This document shows positions 8,920 to 17,932 of a stretch of 64,000 nt of DNA, piece after piece; within the stretch, counting starts at the first letter, position 1, and each line of letters opens with the position of its first letter. A program made the translations under genes and the position numbers. The notes beneath the pieces are model-generated. The model saw nothing but the letters and a program-made list of their open reading frames with translations. It had not been told where the DNA came from and made no database searches. Location of the stretch: NCBI GenBank assembly GCA_046160625.1, contig JBJXGZ010000109.1, forward strand, positions 1-64,000, in the 5' to 3' direction. This stretch comes from M3007 sp046160625 (lineage in GTDB: Bacteria; Bacteroidota; Bacteroidia; Chitinophagales; Saprospiraceae).

Positions 8920-10866
8920 ATGATCACAGCTGCCGAACTCACCGAACTACAGCGCTCCCTGCGCGACATTCTCCCGGACCCCGACAAAGGGATTTTTTCG
9001 GTATTGGCGGCTTTGAAAAACGCCCTCCCGGAACAAACGGAGAAATACAACGCAGTTTTCCAATTAGAAACCCGGCTCAACGCCATCAACAAAGACCGCA
9101 TCCGGGGCCTGCTCTCCCAGGAAGACCTCGACCGCGCCTACAACCGCATTACCGCAGATGTGCTGGATCTGATTGATGGCCTTCGATTGGAAGATTTTGA
9201 TCCAAAAACTGCCGAAAGCAGTGTGGAAGACAAGGCAGGAAGCATTCTTTACCGCATCCCGCATACGATGGAAGTAGAGGAAGAACACAAGTGCGTGGTG
9301 CGCCTGGCCTTCGATGTAGACACGGTGGTTCGGAACATTGAACTCACAAAAGACACCGTAGTAAAGGATTTGCGTGTGTCGGAGGTGATGGAAGTGGAAC
9401 TGCTTGACCCCAATGATACGCCCTGTTTCGCGATCCGAAAACTAAATTCGGTGGAGCAGTTCCTGGAAAAAAACGACTACACCGAATGGATTTTCTTTGT
9501 AAAACCGCTTGTGGTCGGCATCATGCCATTGGTGTTGAAAGTCTCTGTCAAAGAACTCATCAACGACAAGGAGCGCATCAAAGAGATTGTACTTGAAGAG
9601 GTAATAACTGTTGTGGCAGAGCCTGTTCCCGAAGCTGAAGGTACTCCGTTCCAGGGCACTGGGTATGTGTTTTCTTACAGCAATGTCCCCGTAAGTGCAT
9701 CTTCAAACAGCGACTCCAAACAAAAATATATATTGCCCCTGGTGCTTGCCTTGGTGATTGCCGGTGGTGTATTAGCGTATGTTGGAATGCAGCTTGGTTT
9801 TATCCCGATGCCCTCCTGGCTCGGCGGAAAAAAACCAGGCGACGATGACAGGGCATTTTGGAAGGAAACATTACAAACGCACACCCGCAACAGTTTTGCA
9901 ACCTACTTGCTCGCCTATCCCGATGGGTTGTTCATCGAAGAAGCCCGGTTCAAAATTGACAGCTTGAAAAACCTGGAAAACCTGCCAATAGAAGCAGAAG
10001 GCCTGGAGCCTGAATCCATTTATGTAGAAGAAGATTCTGTGGAGGTTCAGATAGACTCAACCCCTGTAACAGTGACTAAACCAGAAAAAACGGAGAAGCC
10101 AAAGCCCAAACCTAAGCCCAAAACTAAACCAACCTCTAAGCCAAAGCCAGTACCGCCCGCGCCCAAACCTGCTCCATCCGCCCCAAAACCAGCACCGATC
10201 ACGCCTGATCCTGAGCCGGAAAAGCAAGGAAAAAAAAGGAAATCCGGTTTTGAGATGGTGTCCGTGCCTGGTGGCAAACTCAAGGTTGACAAGGGCGATT
10301 GCCCGGACGGCACGAGCGTAAAAATCCAGCAGTTCAAAATCGGCAAATACGAGATCACACAAGCCGATTGGTGGGGCATTATGGGCCGCGACCCTTCGTT
10401 CCATTCCAACTGCCCGGAATGCCCGGTGGAAAGAGTTTCCTGGAATGATGTGCAGGAGTTTATTCAAAAAGCCTCACAAAAGAATAAGAAACGCTACCGT
10501 TTGCCATACGAGGCTGAATGGGAATGGGCTGCGCGTGGGGCAGCTGCTTCCAAAATGACAAAATACAGTGGCAGCAATGATCCGAATAGCGTAGCGTGGT
10601 TCAACATCGTACAGGAAAAAACCCATGAAGTAGGCACCAAACGCGCCAACGAAATCGGCATATTCGACATGAGCGGCAACGTTTGGGAATGGTGCCAGGC
10701 CCCCTACCCTCCTTACCTCAATTGTCCACCACCAGGCACTGAGAAAAAAGCCCTGCGCGGAGGATCCTGGGCCGACAATCGGGGAGATATAAAAATCAGC
10801 TCGCGCCGACGCGAAAAAGCCAAAAATACCGACCGTCGGAGTGGACTTCGGCTGGTAGAGGAGTGA
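8920..10866 (+). CDS. EAD-like domain / transmembrane / FGE-sulfatase (SUMF1-like) protein
   Basis: The 648-residue protein has an N-terminal helical module of about 90 residues ending YNRITADVLDLIDGL, similar in pattern to the upstream neighbour's N-terminus. A beta-rich region follows (residues about 105-235: ILYRIPHTMEVEEEHKCVVR ... EWIFFVKPL), of a type I associate with EAD/TIR-type Bacteroidota proteins. Then come a transmembrane helix near 270-290 (YILPLVLALVIAGGVLAYVG), a Pro/Lys-rich linker with PKPKPKPKTKPTSKPKP, and a formylglycine-generating-enzyme-like domain from about residue 440 (GFEMVSVPGGKLKVDKGD, YEITQADWW, RLPYEAEWEWAARG, DMSGNVWEWC, LRGGSWADN). The Cys pair of true FGE is absent at the expected place near the end (RGDIKISSRRR), so this is probably a non-catalytic C-type-lectin-fold module. 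The ATG at 8920 is preferred over a TTG at 8899. Confidence 0.8.
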   Translation: MITAAELTELQRSLRDILPDPDKGIFSVLAALKNALPEQTEKYNAVFQLETRLNAINKDRIRGLLSQEDLDRAYNRITADVLDLIDGLRLEDFDPKTAESSVEDKAGSILYRIPHTMEVEEEHKCVVRLAFDVDTVVRNIELTKDTVVKDLRVSEVMEVELLDPNDTPCFAIRKLNSVEQFLEKNDYTEWIFFVKPLVVGIMPLVLKVSVKELINDKERIKEIVLEEVITVVAEPVPEAEGTPFQGTGYVFSYSNVPVSASSNSDSKQKYILPLVLALVIAGGVLAYVGMQLGFIPMPSWLGGKKPGDDDRAFWKETLQTHTRNSFATYLLAYPDGLFIEEARFKIDSLKNLENLPIEAEGLEPESIYVEEDSVEVQIDSTPVTVTKPEKTEKPKPKPKPKTKPTSKPKPVPPAPKPAPSAPKPAPITPDPEPEKQGKKRKSGFEMVSVPGGKLKVDKGDCPDGTSVKIQQFKIGKYEITQADWWGIMGRDPSFHSNCPECPVERVSWNDVQEFIQKASQKNKKRYRLPYEAEWEWAARGAAASKMTKYSGSNDPNSVAWFNIVQEKTHEVGTKRANEIGIFDMSGNVWEWCQAPYPPYLNCPPPGTEKKALRGGSWADNRGDIKISSRRREKAKNTDRRSGLRLVEE

Positions 10867-10867
10867 T

Positions 10868-10932
10868 GGGATATTGGGATATTGGGATATTGGTTCAATA
10901 TCCTAATATCCCAATTTCTCAATATCCCAACC
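10868..10932. repeat. GGGATATT repeat hairpin between convergent genes
   Basis: Tandem copies of GGGATATT (three in a row near 10868-10891) face complementary AATATCCC copies at 10906-10930. The hairpin sits exactly between the stop codons of two convergent genes and could terminate both. The tandem nature suggests a dispersed repeat. Confidence 0.7.
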
Positions 10933-10933
10933 A

Positions 10934-11674
10934 TTACTTCGCCAGCCAGTAGTAGGTGGCCGTAGCGTATATAGCCTGATTAGAAAGCATTCCTTTTTCA
11001 TAAGGGGAATAATTTGGCTGGAGAGCAGGATTGCCATTGGAGGCTTTCAATTTGGCGATTCCCTGATCAAACGTCAGGCTAAGGCGCAAGCGCTTAAAAC
11101 TATAGCCCACTTCTCCCCGAACGCCATAATCGAACCTTTGCAAGTTCGACTTCTCCGGGTCGTTTCCAAATTTGAGATCACCATTGTAATCTAGATATTG
11201 GGAATTATCGTTTTGTACTTCGTTTTTATACTTGCCTGAAACTGCCCAGCCAGCATAGCCACCAGCGCCTAAAAACACCTTCCCCCTTCGATAATGAATC
11301 GTTACGGGCAATTTGAGGTAAAGGACATTGAACCGATATTTGTTCTCATCCCTGGCGTAGCCTGATTGAACATTTAACCTTGAAAATTTCAAACTGGTCT
11401 GGATGCCTGATGAAAGGACAAAATCTTTTGACAGGTCATATTCTATGACTCCCGCGAGCGTATAGGTCGGCCTGAAATTGCTGTTGAAATCATTTCTCGG
11501 CCCATAATAATATTCGAAATAATCCAGCGAATCCAAAGGAGTGTCAGGCTCATAATCAAGCTTAGCAACTCCGACCCCTGCTTTTATTCCAAAACGCAAA
11601 CTTTGGGCATTGGAAACTGCGCAGCATAAAAGCCAAAATGCGATAGAGAGGGAAATGGGAAATATCTTTTTCAT
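10934..11674 (-). CDS. porin-family outer-membrane beta-barrel protein
   Basis: The 246-residue protein has a signal peptide (MKKIFPISLSIAFWLLCCAVSNAQ) followed directly by LRFGIKAGVGVAKLDYEP, the usual first strand of Bacteroidota 'porin family' (OMP_b-brl_2) barrels. Later segments alternate hydrophobic and polar residues (VLYLKLPVTIHYRRGKVFLGAGGYAGWAVSG) and the end is the aromatic TATYYWLAK. The ATG at 11674 is chosen because it gives the signal peptide; the frame is open further upstream. It is convergent with the FGE-like gene. The transported molecule is unknown. Confidence 0.85.
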   Translation of the reverse strand: MKKIFPISLSIAFWLLCCAVSNAQSLRFGIKAGVGVAKLDYEPDTPLDSLDYFEYYYGPRNDFNSNFRPTYTLAGVIEYDLSKDFVLSSGIQTSLKFSRLNVQSGYARDENKYRFNVLYLKLPVTIHYRRGKVFLGAGGYAGWAVSGKYKNEVQNDNSQYLDYNGDLKFGNDPEKSNLQRFDYGVRGEVGYSFKRLRLSLTFDQGIAKLKASNGNPALQPNYSPYEKGMLSNQAIYATATYYWLAK

Positions 11675-12307
11675 GGGGGAAAAGTTTTTTAATTGGGTGA
11701 AAGGAGAGGACGAATGTATCGAAATTAGCTGGCTTTGCAAAACTACGCGGCAAATCCAAAAGTTGGCTTTTTTTGTAAATGATTGTAAATTTTCATCCTA
11801 AGTCATTCAAAATCATCATCAAAGTTTAATTGCAATAAAAAAATATACCTTTCTAGTACAAGTCAATTTATAGATTTTTTTGTGCGATAGACATTTGTCC
11901 CAAAATACTTCTTCAAAATCATTGAAAATCAAACCATTGCCAAATGTTGCCCCTTGCAATCCTTTGCATTTAGTTTCAAAACCTTTTCTGGCCTTGGTTA
12001 TCAAAATCCAACCCATGAAGCAAACAACTTTCCTCCTGGCCCTTAACTTTCCTAATAATAAGCCCCAAGCCTTCGTCAGCTGAAATCAGTATTGCTGCCA
12101 AGGAGCCAATTTTGTCCTTTGAATTATACGATTAACAAGGCAGGATGGTGCAGCACAGAACAAGGTTGAATGCCTTTGAAGTATTCATGTTGCGAAAAAA
12201 TATACCCAATGGAATTAAAGAGTATTTTGCGCAAAGAATTTCCATTGGAAAAATGATCTGGGAATAAATCCCGGAGCTTTCACTCAACACCCTCCATACC
12301 TAACATC
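11675..12307. other. intergenic region between divergent outer-membrane protein genes
   Basis: The 633-bp AT-rich region separates the minus-strand porin gene from the plus-strand gene at 12308 and must carry both promoters. The only frame of note is 12015-12083, which encodes 22 residues starting MKQTTFLLALN, like the beginning of a signal peptide followed by an early stop; it could be a gene remnant. I see nothing else supportable. Confidence 0.4.
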
Positions 12308-13393
12308 ATGAAAAGACTTCTTATTTTTCTTGCCTTATGGTCCTTGCAAATCAGTCTATCCGCACAAAAAACTTGCGACACCATCCTGCTGAAAAGCGGC
12401 AAGACTATCTTAGCGGAGATTGAAAAATCAACAGGAAAGGAAATCTTTTATCAAATATGCGGAGACAATAACAAAGGACAACGCTCCATCAGCATTTCCT
12501 TTATCAAAGAGATCAGGAGCCAGGGAGGGAATAAAAATTTATCAGACCTAAGTGTTCAGCCAGCCATATCTGACACCACAAAAAAATGGCGTATCGTCAC
12601 AAAAGATGACAACAATTACTTCGGGGTTATCGTAAAACAAGATGCCAGCCAGGTAGTTATTCGTACCGATTTGCTTGGGGAGGTTGCTATTCCAAAAAGT
12701 CAAATCGTTGTCATGGAGCCTATAAAAAAAGAACAAATGGTAGACGGCGAATTTTGGTACAAAAACCCACACAATACCCGGTATTTCTTTGCACCCAATG
12801 GGTACGGCCTCCAGGCAGGAGAAGGATATTACCAGAACACCTGGATATTTCTCAACCAGGTAACCTATGGGTTCACTGACAACTTTTCGATGGGAGTTGG
12901 CCTTATCCCAACTTTTTTATTTGGAGCGTCCGGGTTTCCTTTCTGGATAACACCAAAAATTTCCCTGCCTTTAAAAAAAGACAACTTAAACGTCGGTGCC
13001 GGGGTATTGTACGCCAATGCTGTTGGACTTGGTTTTGATAATGAGGGCGGTGCAGGCATTGCTTATGGGGTGCTTACCGCAGGGTCACCCGATCGCAATT
13101 TTACATTGGGGCTTGGATACGGTTTCGCTGGCGGGCGTTGGGCTGACTATCCAGCCGTGACATTGAGCGGTATGTACCGAGTCTCCAAGAAGTTTACGTT
13201 CCTGACAGAAAACTATCTGATACCTGCTGGCGGTGGCGATAATTTTGGGCTAATCTCGGTGGGTGGTCGTTTTGGAGGAAAAAATCTTGCACTTGACTTT
13301 GGTCTGTTCAGGCCGCTTTTCGGAGGTGACAATAGTGGATTCTGGGCGCTCCCCTGGCTGGGTATCAATGTGCCCTTTGGAAAAGCGAGATAG
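12308..13393 (+). CDS. secreted/outer-membrane protein of unknown function
   Basis: The 361-residue product has a signal peptide (MKRLLIFLALWSLQISLSAQ). Two short beta-rich repeats follow (residues about 22-75, starting CDTILLKSGKTILAEI, and about 90-130, VTKDDNNYFGVIVKQDAS), similar to modules that read like 'KSG..I.A.I' and 'DGN.F.G.I'. The rest, from about residue 150, is glycine-rich with strand-like segments (NTRYFFAPNGYGLQAGEGYY, FTLGLGYGFAGGRW), suggesting a membrane barrel. The frame is intact. I do not recognise the family by name. Confidence 0.75.
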   Translation: MKRLLIFLALWSLQISLSAQKTCDTILLKSGKTILAEIEKSTGKEIFYQICGDNNKGQRSISISFIKEIRSQGGNKNLSDLSVQPAISDTTKKWRIVTKDDNNYFGVIVKQDASQVVIRTDLLGEVAIPKSQIVVMEPIKKEQMVDGEFWYKNPHNTRYFFAPNGYGLQAGEGYYQNTWIFLNQVTYGFTDNFSMGVGLIPTFLFGASGFPFWITPKISLPLKKDNLNVGAGVLYANAVGLGFDNEGGAGIAYGVLTAGSPDRNFTLGLGYGFAGGRWADYPAVTLSGMYRVSKKFTFLTENYLIPAGGGDNFGLISVGGRFGGKNLALDFGLFRPLFGGDNSGFWALPWLGINVPFGKAR

Positions 13394-13443
13394 GTGACGG
13401 TTTTTTTAAAACAAGCATTCTTTACCAACAATAATGCCTTTTT

Positions 13444-15279
13444 ATGAAAACACTTTTTACCCTCTCCGCCCCCCTATTTGCCATGGTTCTAATCGCTGGC
13501 GCATTAGGCACCGTGATTGTCTGGAAACCCAGCGACATAGACGCCGCCCTGGCCTGGAATCTTGCCATTATCATGGCCCCGGCGCTTGCGCTCGCGGCTC
13601 AATGGAAAGCTGCCCGCGAACGCCAATTCCCCATTGTCACTGTGCTGACGGTGGTGGCCATCCTGAACACAAGCATAGTACTCGGCTCCCGGCTTGGAGC
13701 ATGGACAGGAGAGGACTGGATGAATGCGCTGATGGGTGATGGACTGCCCACCTTACCCGGCAAAACAGTAATGGGGGGCTTGGTGCTCATGTTATTGGTC
13801 TATTTTGTGCTCCGGAGCTGGTGGCGGCTTCCGGCGGGATTGGCCGATGTGCTGATGCTTGGTTTGCCACTTGCGGCTGTATCGGGGCGTGTGGGCTGTC
13901 TGCTGGCGGGTTGTTGCTACGGCATCCCTACAGACTCGGATTGGGGCATTGCTTATGGGCCTGGAACGCCTGCCTACATGCAGCAGATACAGACTGGCGT
14001 CCTGAATGAAGGGGCGGCCAGCACTACCCTTCTTTTCCCGATTCAGTTGTTTTTGATAGCAGGCAACTTGCTGATTTTCATCCTTTTATGGCATTCGAGA
14101 AACCGTTTCACAAAACCTGGCGCGCTCGCATTATTAGGCTTTGCTTTATTGACTTTCCAACGATTTGGCGTTGAATTCCTGCGAGAAGTGGCAACCAACA
14201 GGGGCGCTTTCGGCACGATGTGGAGCGGACTAAAAATAGGCCAATGGGTGATGCTGATTATGGCTTTGGGAAGCATTGCGGGTTTTTGTGCGCTTTATTT
14301 TTCCCGGCAAAAAAATAGCAAAGCACCTGTACCAAACATTCCGAGGGTGACTACAGCGCAACATGCTTACGCGCTCGCCGGTATCACCTTAATCGGATTT
14401 CTGTTGCGCGACTTGATGACGCTCGACGAGGCCATGGTCATTTTGGTTTCGTGCCTTCCGGCAATGCTGCTTTTGGGGCGACAATTGTGGCGGGAATACT
14501 GCGCCGGACGGTCTGTATTAGCGCCTGCTTCCATGTTGTCTGCTACTGCAATTGTACTGATGCTCAACCCGATAGACAGCATCCCAAACAAAGCGTTGCC
14601 AGGCGAGTGGAAACGCTGGATGGAAGTGGGTGCTGCCGGCTCGTTTGGCAATTATAAGGAAATCAGTCGCGATTGCGATGGAACTAAGATAAGCGAAGAC
14701 ATCATAAAAACCAATTCAGGAGGAGCCGAGTTCAGTGCCAACTGGCAGCGCGGATGGACAAAACTGCAAGTCGGGTTGCGGGGTGCTTTTGGCAAAGCCA
14801 AGTCCGACGACAACAATTATGACTATAATAATTACCGCTATTCCTCCATTGGATTGCACGGAAGAGCCGACAGCAAATTTATTGGAGCGTCGCTGGGGTT
14901 TTTCAACCGGCAGCGCAATTTTCTTGCTTCTGTTGATGTGGACAACCATTCCCGAAATGAATTCCTGCCCTCCGCATCACTCCGATTTGGTCGCCTCGAC
15001 CGTTATTTCATAGATTTTAGATACTATGACGAGCCTATGCTTGGGCTTTCCAACGAGCCTATATTTTCCTTTGGTTTCCTGAATGTGGGATTCAACGACC
15101 CCAATGGCAACAGCCTTTTGCGAGCGGGAATGGCCCTTACCAGTGTTGGCGAGACTGCTTTCAATCTTGCCGGGCAGTTTCCGCTCGGCAAAACTGGCAT
15201 CAATGGTGGTTTTTCCGCCTACCTCGGCAACGCAAATATGTTAAGCCTTGGGCTACGGTATCGGTTTAGAGAAAGGTAG
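13444..15279 (+). CDS. Lgt-like membrane protein fused to a C-terminal beta-barrel-like domain
   Basis: The first about 285 residues form a polytopic membrane protein with a prolipoprotein diacylglyceryl transferase-type signature (SGRVGCLLAGCCYGIPTDS near residue 145) and FPIQLFLIAGNLLIF, the region where Lgt usually has HPTQLYE. The canonical Asn of Lgt's GRxGN motif is Cys here, as in non-canonical Lgt homologs. Two to three further hydrophobic segments run to about residue 375 (ALAGITLIGFLLRD). The last about 230 residues (from MEVGAAGSFGNYKEISRDC) have strand-like alternation ending LGLRYRFRER, like an outer-membrane barrel. An inner-membrane enzyme joined to a barrel-like tail is unusual; the reading frame is continuous. 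The substrate is unknown and classic lipoprotein modification is not assured. Confidence 0.7.
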   Translation: MKTLFTLSAPLFAMVLIAGALGTVIVWKPSDIDAALAWNLAIIMAPALALAAQWKAARERQFPIVTVLTVVAILNTSIVLGSRLGAWTGEDWMNALMGDGLPTLPGKTVMGGLVLMLLVYFVLRSWWRLPAGLADVLMLGLPLAAVSGRVGCLLAGCCYGIPTDSDWGIAYGPGTPAYMQQIQTGVLNEGAASTTLLFPIQLFLIAGNLLIFILLWHSRNRFTKPGALALLGFALLTFQRFGVEFLREVATNRGAFGTMWSGLKIGQWVMLIMALGSIAGFCALYFSRQKNSKAPVPNIPRVTTAQHAYALAGITLIGFLLRDLMTLDEAMVILVSCLPAMLLLGRQLWREYCAGRSVLAPASMLSATAIVLMLNPIDSIPNKALPGEWKRWMEVGAAGSFGNYKEISRDCDGTKISEDIIKTNSGGAEFSANWQRGWTKLQVGLRGAFGKAKSDDNNYDYNNYRYSSIGLHGRADSKFIGASLGFFNRQRNFLASVDVDNHSRNEFLPSASLRFGRLDRYFIDFRYYDEPMLGLSNEPIFSFGFLNVGFNDPNGNSLLRAGMALTSVGETAFNLAGQFPLGKTGINGGFSAYLGNANMLSLGLRYRFRER

Positions 15280-15300
15280 AAAAATGGCTGAAGCAAAAAT

Positions 15301-15361
15301 AAACCGCAGAGGCGCTGAGGCGCAAAGTGTTGATTTTCAAACACTCAGCGCCTCTGCGGTT
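15301..15361. repeat. palindromic CGCAGAGGCGC element, second copy
   Basis: ACCGCAGAGGCGCTGAGGCG at about 15303 is mirrored by CAGCGCCTCTGCGGT ending at 15361 with AAAGTGTTGATTTTCAAACACT forming the inner stem. It is related to the element at 4189-4268. It lies between the Lgt-like gene and the TonB receptor and may work as a terminator. Confidence 0.75.
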
Positions 15362-15422
15362 CTGCCGTTTTATAAAAATCATTGGGCTGAATTCCTATCC
15401 ATTTCACCTGCAACTAATAACT

Positions 15423-17798
15423 ATGAAAAGATCTTTTACCCTGCTAGCTTTTTGCCTCTGGCCAATCTTACTCTCCGCCCAAGCCACCCAAACCATCTCC
15501 GGCCAGGTCCTTGACAAAGACTCGCAAGAACCGCTCATCGGCGCAACAGTCAGGGTAGAAAACCTGGAACCGTCCATTGGCGCTGTGACGGATTTGGAGG
15601 GTAAATTTTCACTCAAAAACGTCCCCATCGGTCGCCTGCAAGTGCAATGCAATTATGTCGGTTACGAGCCTTGGCTCAGCGACCCCATTATTGTCAACTC
15701 GGCACGCGAAACCTTCCTCAGCATCGCCCTCCGCGAAGGCGCAACAAACACCATGCAAGAAGTAGTGGTGACTGCCCGCAAGCGCGGCAACGAACCCATC
15801 AACGACCTTTCAATGCTCAGTACCCGCTCGTTTTCGGTAGACGAAACCCAGCGCTACGCTGCCTCCGCCAACGACCCCAGCCGCATGGCCATGGGTTTCC
15901 CCGGCGTGCAGCCCAGTCGCGACAGTCGTTCAGATATCGTGGTGCGCGGCAACTCTGGCATCGGGCTGCTATGGCGACTCGAAGGCATTGACATCCCCAA
16001 TCCCAACCACTTTGCACGGCGTGGATCTTCGGGCGGGGGCATCACGATTTTCAGCGTCAGCATGTTGGGTAATTCCGATTTCAGCACGGGAGCATTCCCG
16101 GCTGAATACGGCAACGCTTATTCGGGCGCGTTCGATGTGCATTTCCGCAAGGGCAATCCCGACAAGCGCGAGTACACGTTCCGGGCAGGGATGCTGGGAC
16201 TTGATTTCAGTACGGAAGGGCCGTTTCAAGGGTCAAAGGCTAACAGCCTCTCCTCCGCCAAGGCTACGGCGGGTAAAGGCGCCTCCTATTTGGTCAATTA
16301 CCGCTATTCCACGCTTGGCATTTTGAACAAACTCGGGCTCCACCTCGTAGGTGAACGCATTGACAATACCTTCCAGGATTTGAGTTTCAACCTGAATTTT
16401 CCTACCAAAAACAAAAAGCACATTTTCACCCTTTGGGGCATTGGCGGCCTTAGCCAGGAAACCGAAAATGCCGTGGAAAACACCGCAGATTGGAAGTCAT
16501 TCACCGATTATTACACCCGGGATTTTGACACGAACATGGGCGCGCTCGGCGCCACGCACACCGCCCTGCTCAAAGGCGACGCGTTCATCAAAACCAGCGT
16601 GGCCGCCATGGGACAAACAATCGATTGGCGCAACGATACACTCAGTTTGGAACGCACGCCTTCTACGGTCAACACCGAGGAGTACACAGAAGGACGTTAT
16701 GTGGTGTCCTCTTTTTTGAACAAAAAATTCAATCGCCGCGTGTCGCTAAAAACGGGGTTTTTCGCCAATTTGATGCCTTATTCTTTTTACCGAAACACCC
16801 TTGGAGACTCTACAGGACTGAACGCGGAAGGCATGACTGCACAGATTCAACCTTATGCCAACCTTCGCCTGCGGCCAAGTGAAAAATGGACTTTTAACGC
16901 CGGACTGCATGTCCTTTATTTTGATTTGAACCAGAGCTCCAGCATCGAACCACGGCTGGCTGCGAAGTATCAAGTATCTGAAAAACAATCCATCAGCCTC
17001 GCCTGGGGCATCCATGGGCGGGTGCTGCCTTTGGGCAATTATTTTACCCGCGTGAACGGCCGCGAAGTGAATCGCCAGGTAGATTTGATTCGGGCACAGC
17101 ACTATGTGGCGGGTTGGGACTTTCTCGCTGGAAAATCCATGCGCCTACACGCCGAGATTTATTTCCAAAAAATGAAGGATGTGCCAGTGGCGAAAAACAC
17201 GGCGAGTAGTTGGAGCATTTTGAACACAATTCAGGGCTTCGCTACCCAGGAAATGATCAATACGGGTGAGGGGCAAAACATTGGGTTGGATCTGAGCGTG
17301 GAAAAATCCTTTGCTGGTGGCACGTTCTTTCTGGTGAGCGGTTCCGTGTCGCAATCGCGCTATACGGATGCAGCTGCTCGCGAACACCCCACGGCCTTCG
17401 ACAGCGGTTTATCAGGCTCGCTCATGGCGGGCAAGGAATGGAGTTTCAAAAATGCCTCGGTGTTGCAACTCGGACTCAAACTGCTCTACAACGGCGGTCA
17501 GCGACTCACACCTTTGCTACCCGGACAAACGGTTTCGCGCTTTTCGCAAGAGCCTCTTTTAGACGAGGCAAATGCTTTCTCGGAGCGGGTGGAAGCCTAT
17601 TTCCGCCCGGATTTGCGCATCGCGTTTCGCAAGAACAACCCTAAAACAGCCTGGACTTTAGCGCTCGACATTCAGAATGTCATCAGCCGGAAAAACATTG
17701 ACCCGCTCAGCCGCGAGTATGATCCCGACCTCAATGAATGGGTGTACCGGGAGCAGAGCGGGCTTACGCCGGTGTTGAGCTTCCAGATTGATTTGTAA
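15423..17798 (+). CDS. TonB-dependent outer-membrane receptor
   Basis: The 791-residue protein has a signal peptide (MKRSFTLLAFCLWPILLSAQ), a CarboxypepD_reg-like beta-sandwich (ISGQVLDKDSQEPLIGATVR, residues about 24-105), a plug domain (from about 120; VVVRGNSGIGLLWRLEGIDI, NPNHF, FSTGAFPAEYGNAYSGAFDV) and a long barrel ending VLSFQIDL with a terminal hydrophobic residue. Such receptors import scarce ligands (metal chelates, vitamins, glycans) using TonB-ExbBD energy. No SusD partner gene follows, so a SusC/SusD sugar system is unlikely. The ATG at 15423 gives the signal peptide; upstream frame extension runs into the palindromic repeat. The ligand cannot be told. Confidence 0.9.
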   Translation: MKRSFTLLAFCLWPILLSAQATQTISGQVLDKDSQEPLIGATVRVENLEPSIGAVTDLEGKFSLKNVPIGRLQVQCNYVGYEPWLSDPIIVNSARETFLSIALREGATNTMQEVVVTARKRGNEPINDLSMLSTRSFSVDETQRYAASANDPSRMAMGFPGVQPSRDSRSDIVVRGNSGIGLLWRLEGIDIPNPNHFARRGSSGGGITIFSVSMLGNSDFSTGAFPAEYGNAYSGAFDVHFRKGNPDKREYTFRAGMLGLDFSTEGPFQGSKANSLSSAKATAGKGASYLVNYRYSTLGILNKLGLHLVGERIDNTFQDLSFNLNFPTKNKKHIFTLWGIGGLSQETENAVENTADWKSFTDYYTRDFDTNMGALGATHTALLKGDAFIKTSVAAMGQTIDWRNDTLSLERTPSTVNTEEYTEGRYVVSSFLNKKFNRRVSLKTGFFANLMPYSFYRNTLGDSTGLNAEGMTAQIQPYANLRLRPSEKWTFNAGLHVLYFDLNQSSSIEPRLAAKYQVSEKQSISLAWGIHGRVLPLGNYFTRVNGREVNRQVDLIRAQHYVAGWDFLAGKSMRLHAEIYFQKMKDVPVAKNTASSWSILNTIQGFATQEMINTGEGQNIGLDLSVEKSFAGGTFFLVSGSVSQSRYTDAAAREHPTAFDSGLSGSLMAGKEWSFKNASVLQLGLKLLYNGGQRLTPLLPGQTVSRFSQEPLLDEANAFSERVEAYFRPDLRIAFRKNNPKTAWTLALDIQNVISRKNIDPLSREYDPDLNEWVYREQSGLTPVLSFQIDL

Positions 17799-17932
17799 GC
17801 AGGAGAACACGGATGACTCACGTATGTGGTCCGTGCTCCCTCCAACAAGCCAAATAACTTCCTAGAAATTGCGGTTTTGCGGTTTTTTCAAATAAAATAA
17901 ACCCTTGACTTCTCCTGCTGTTTCAGGGGCTT

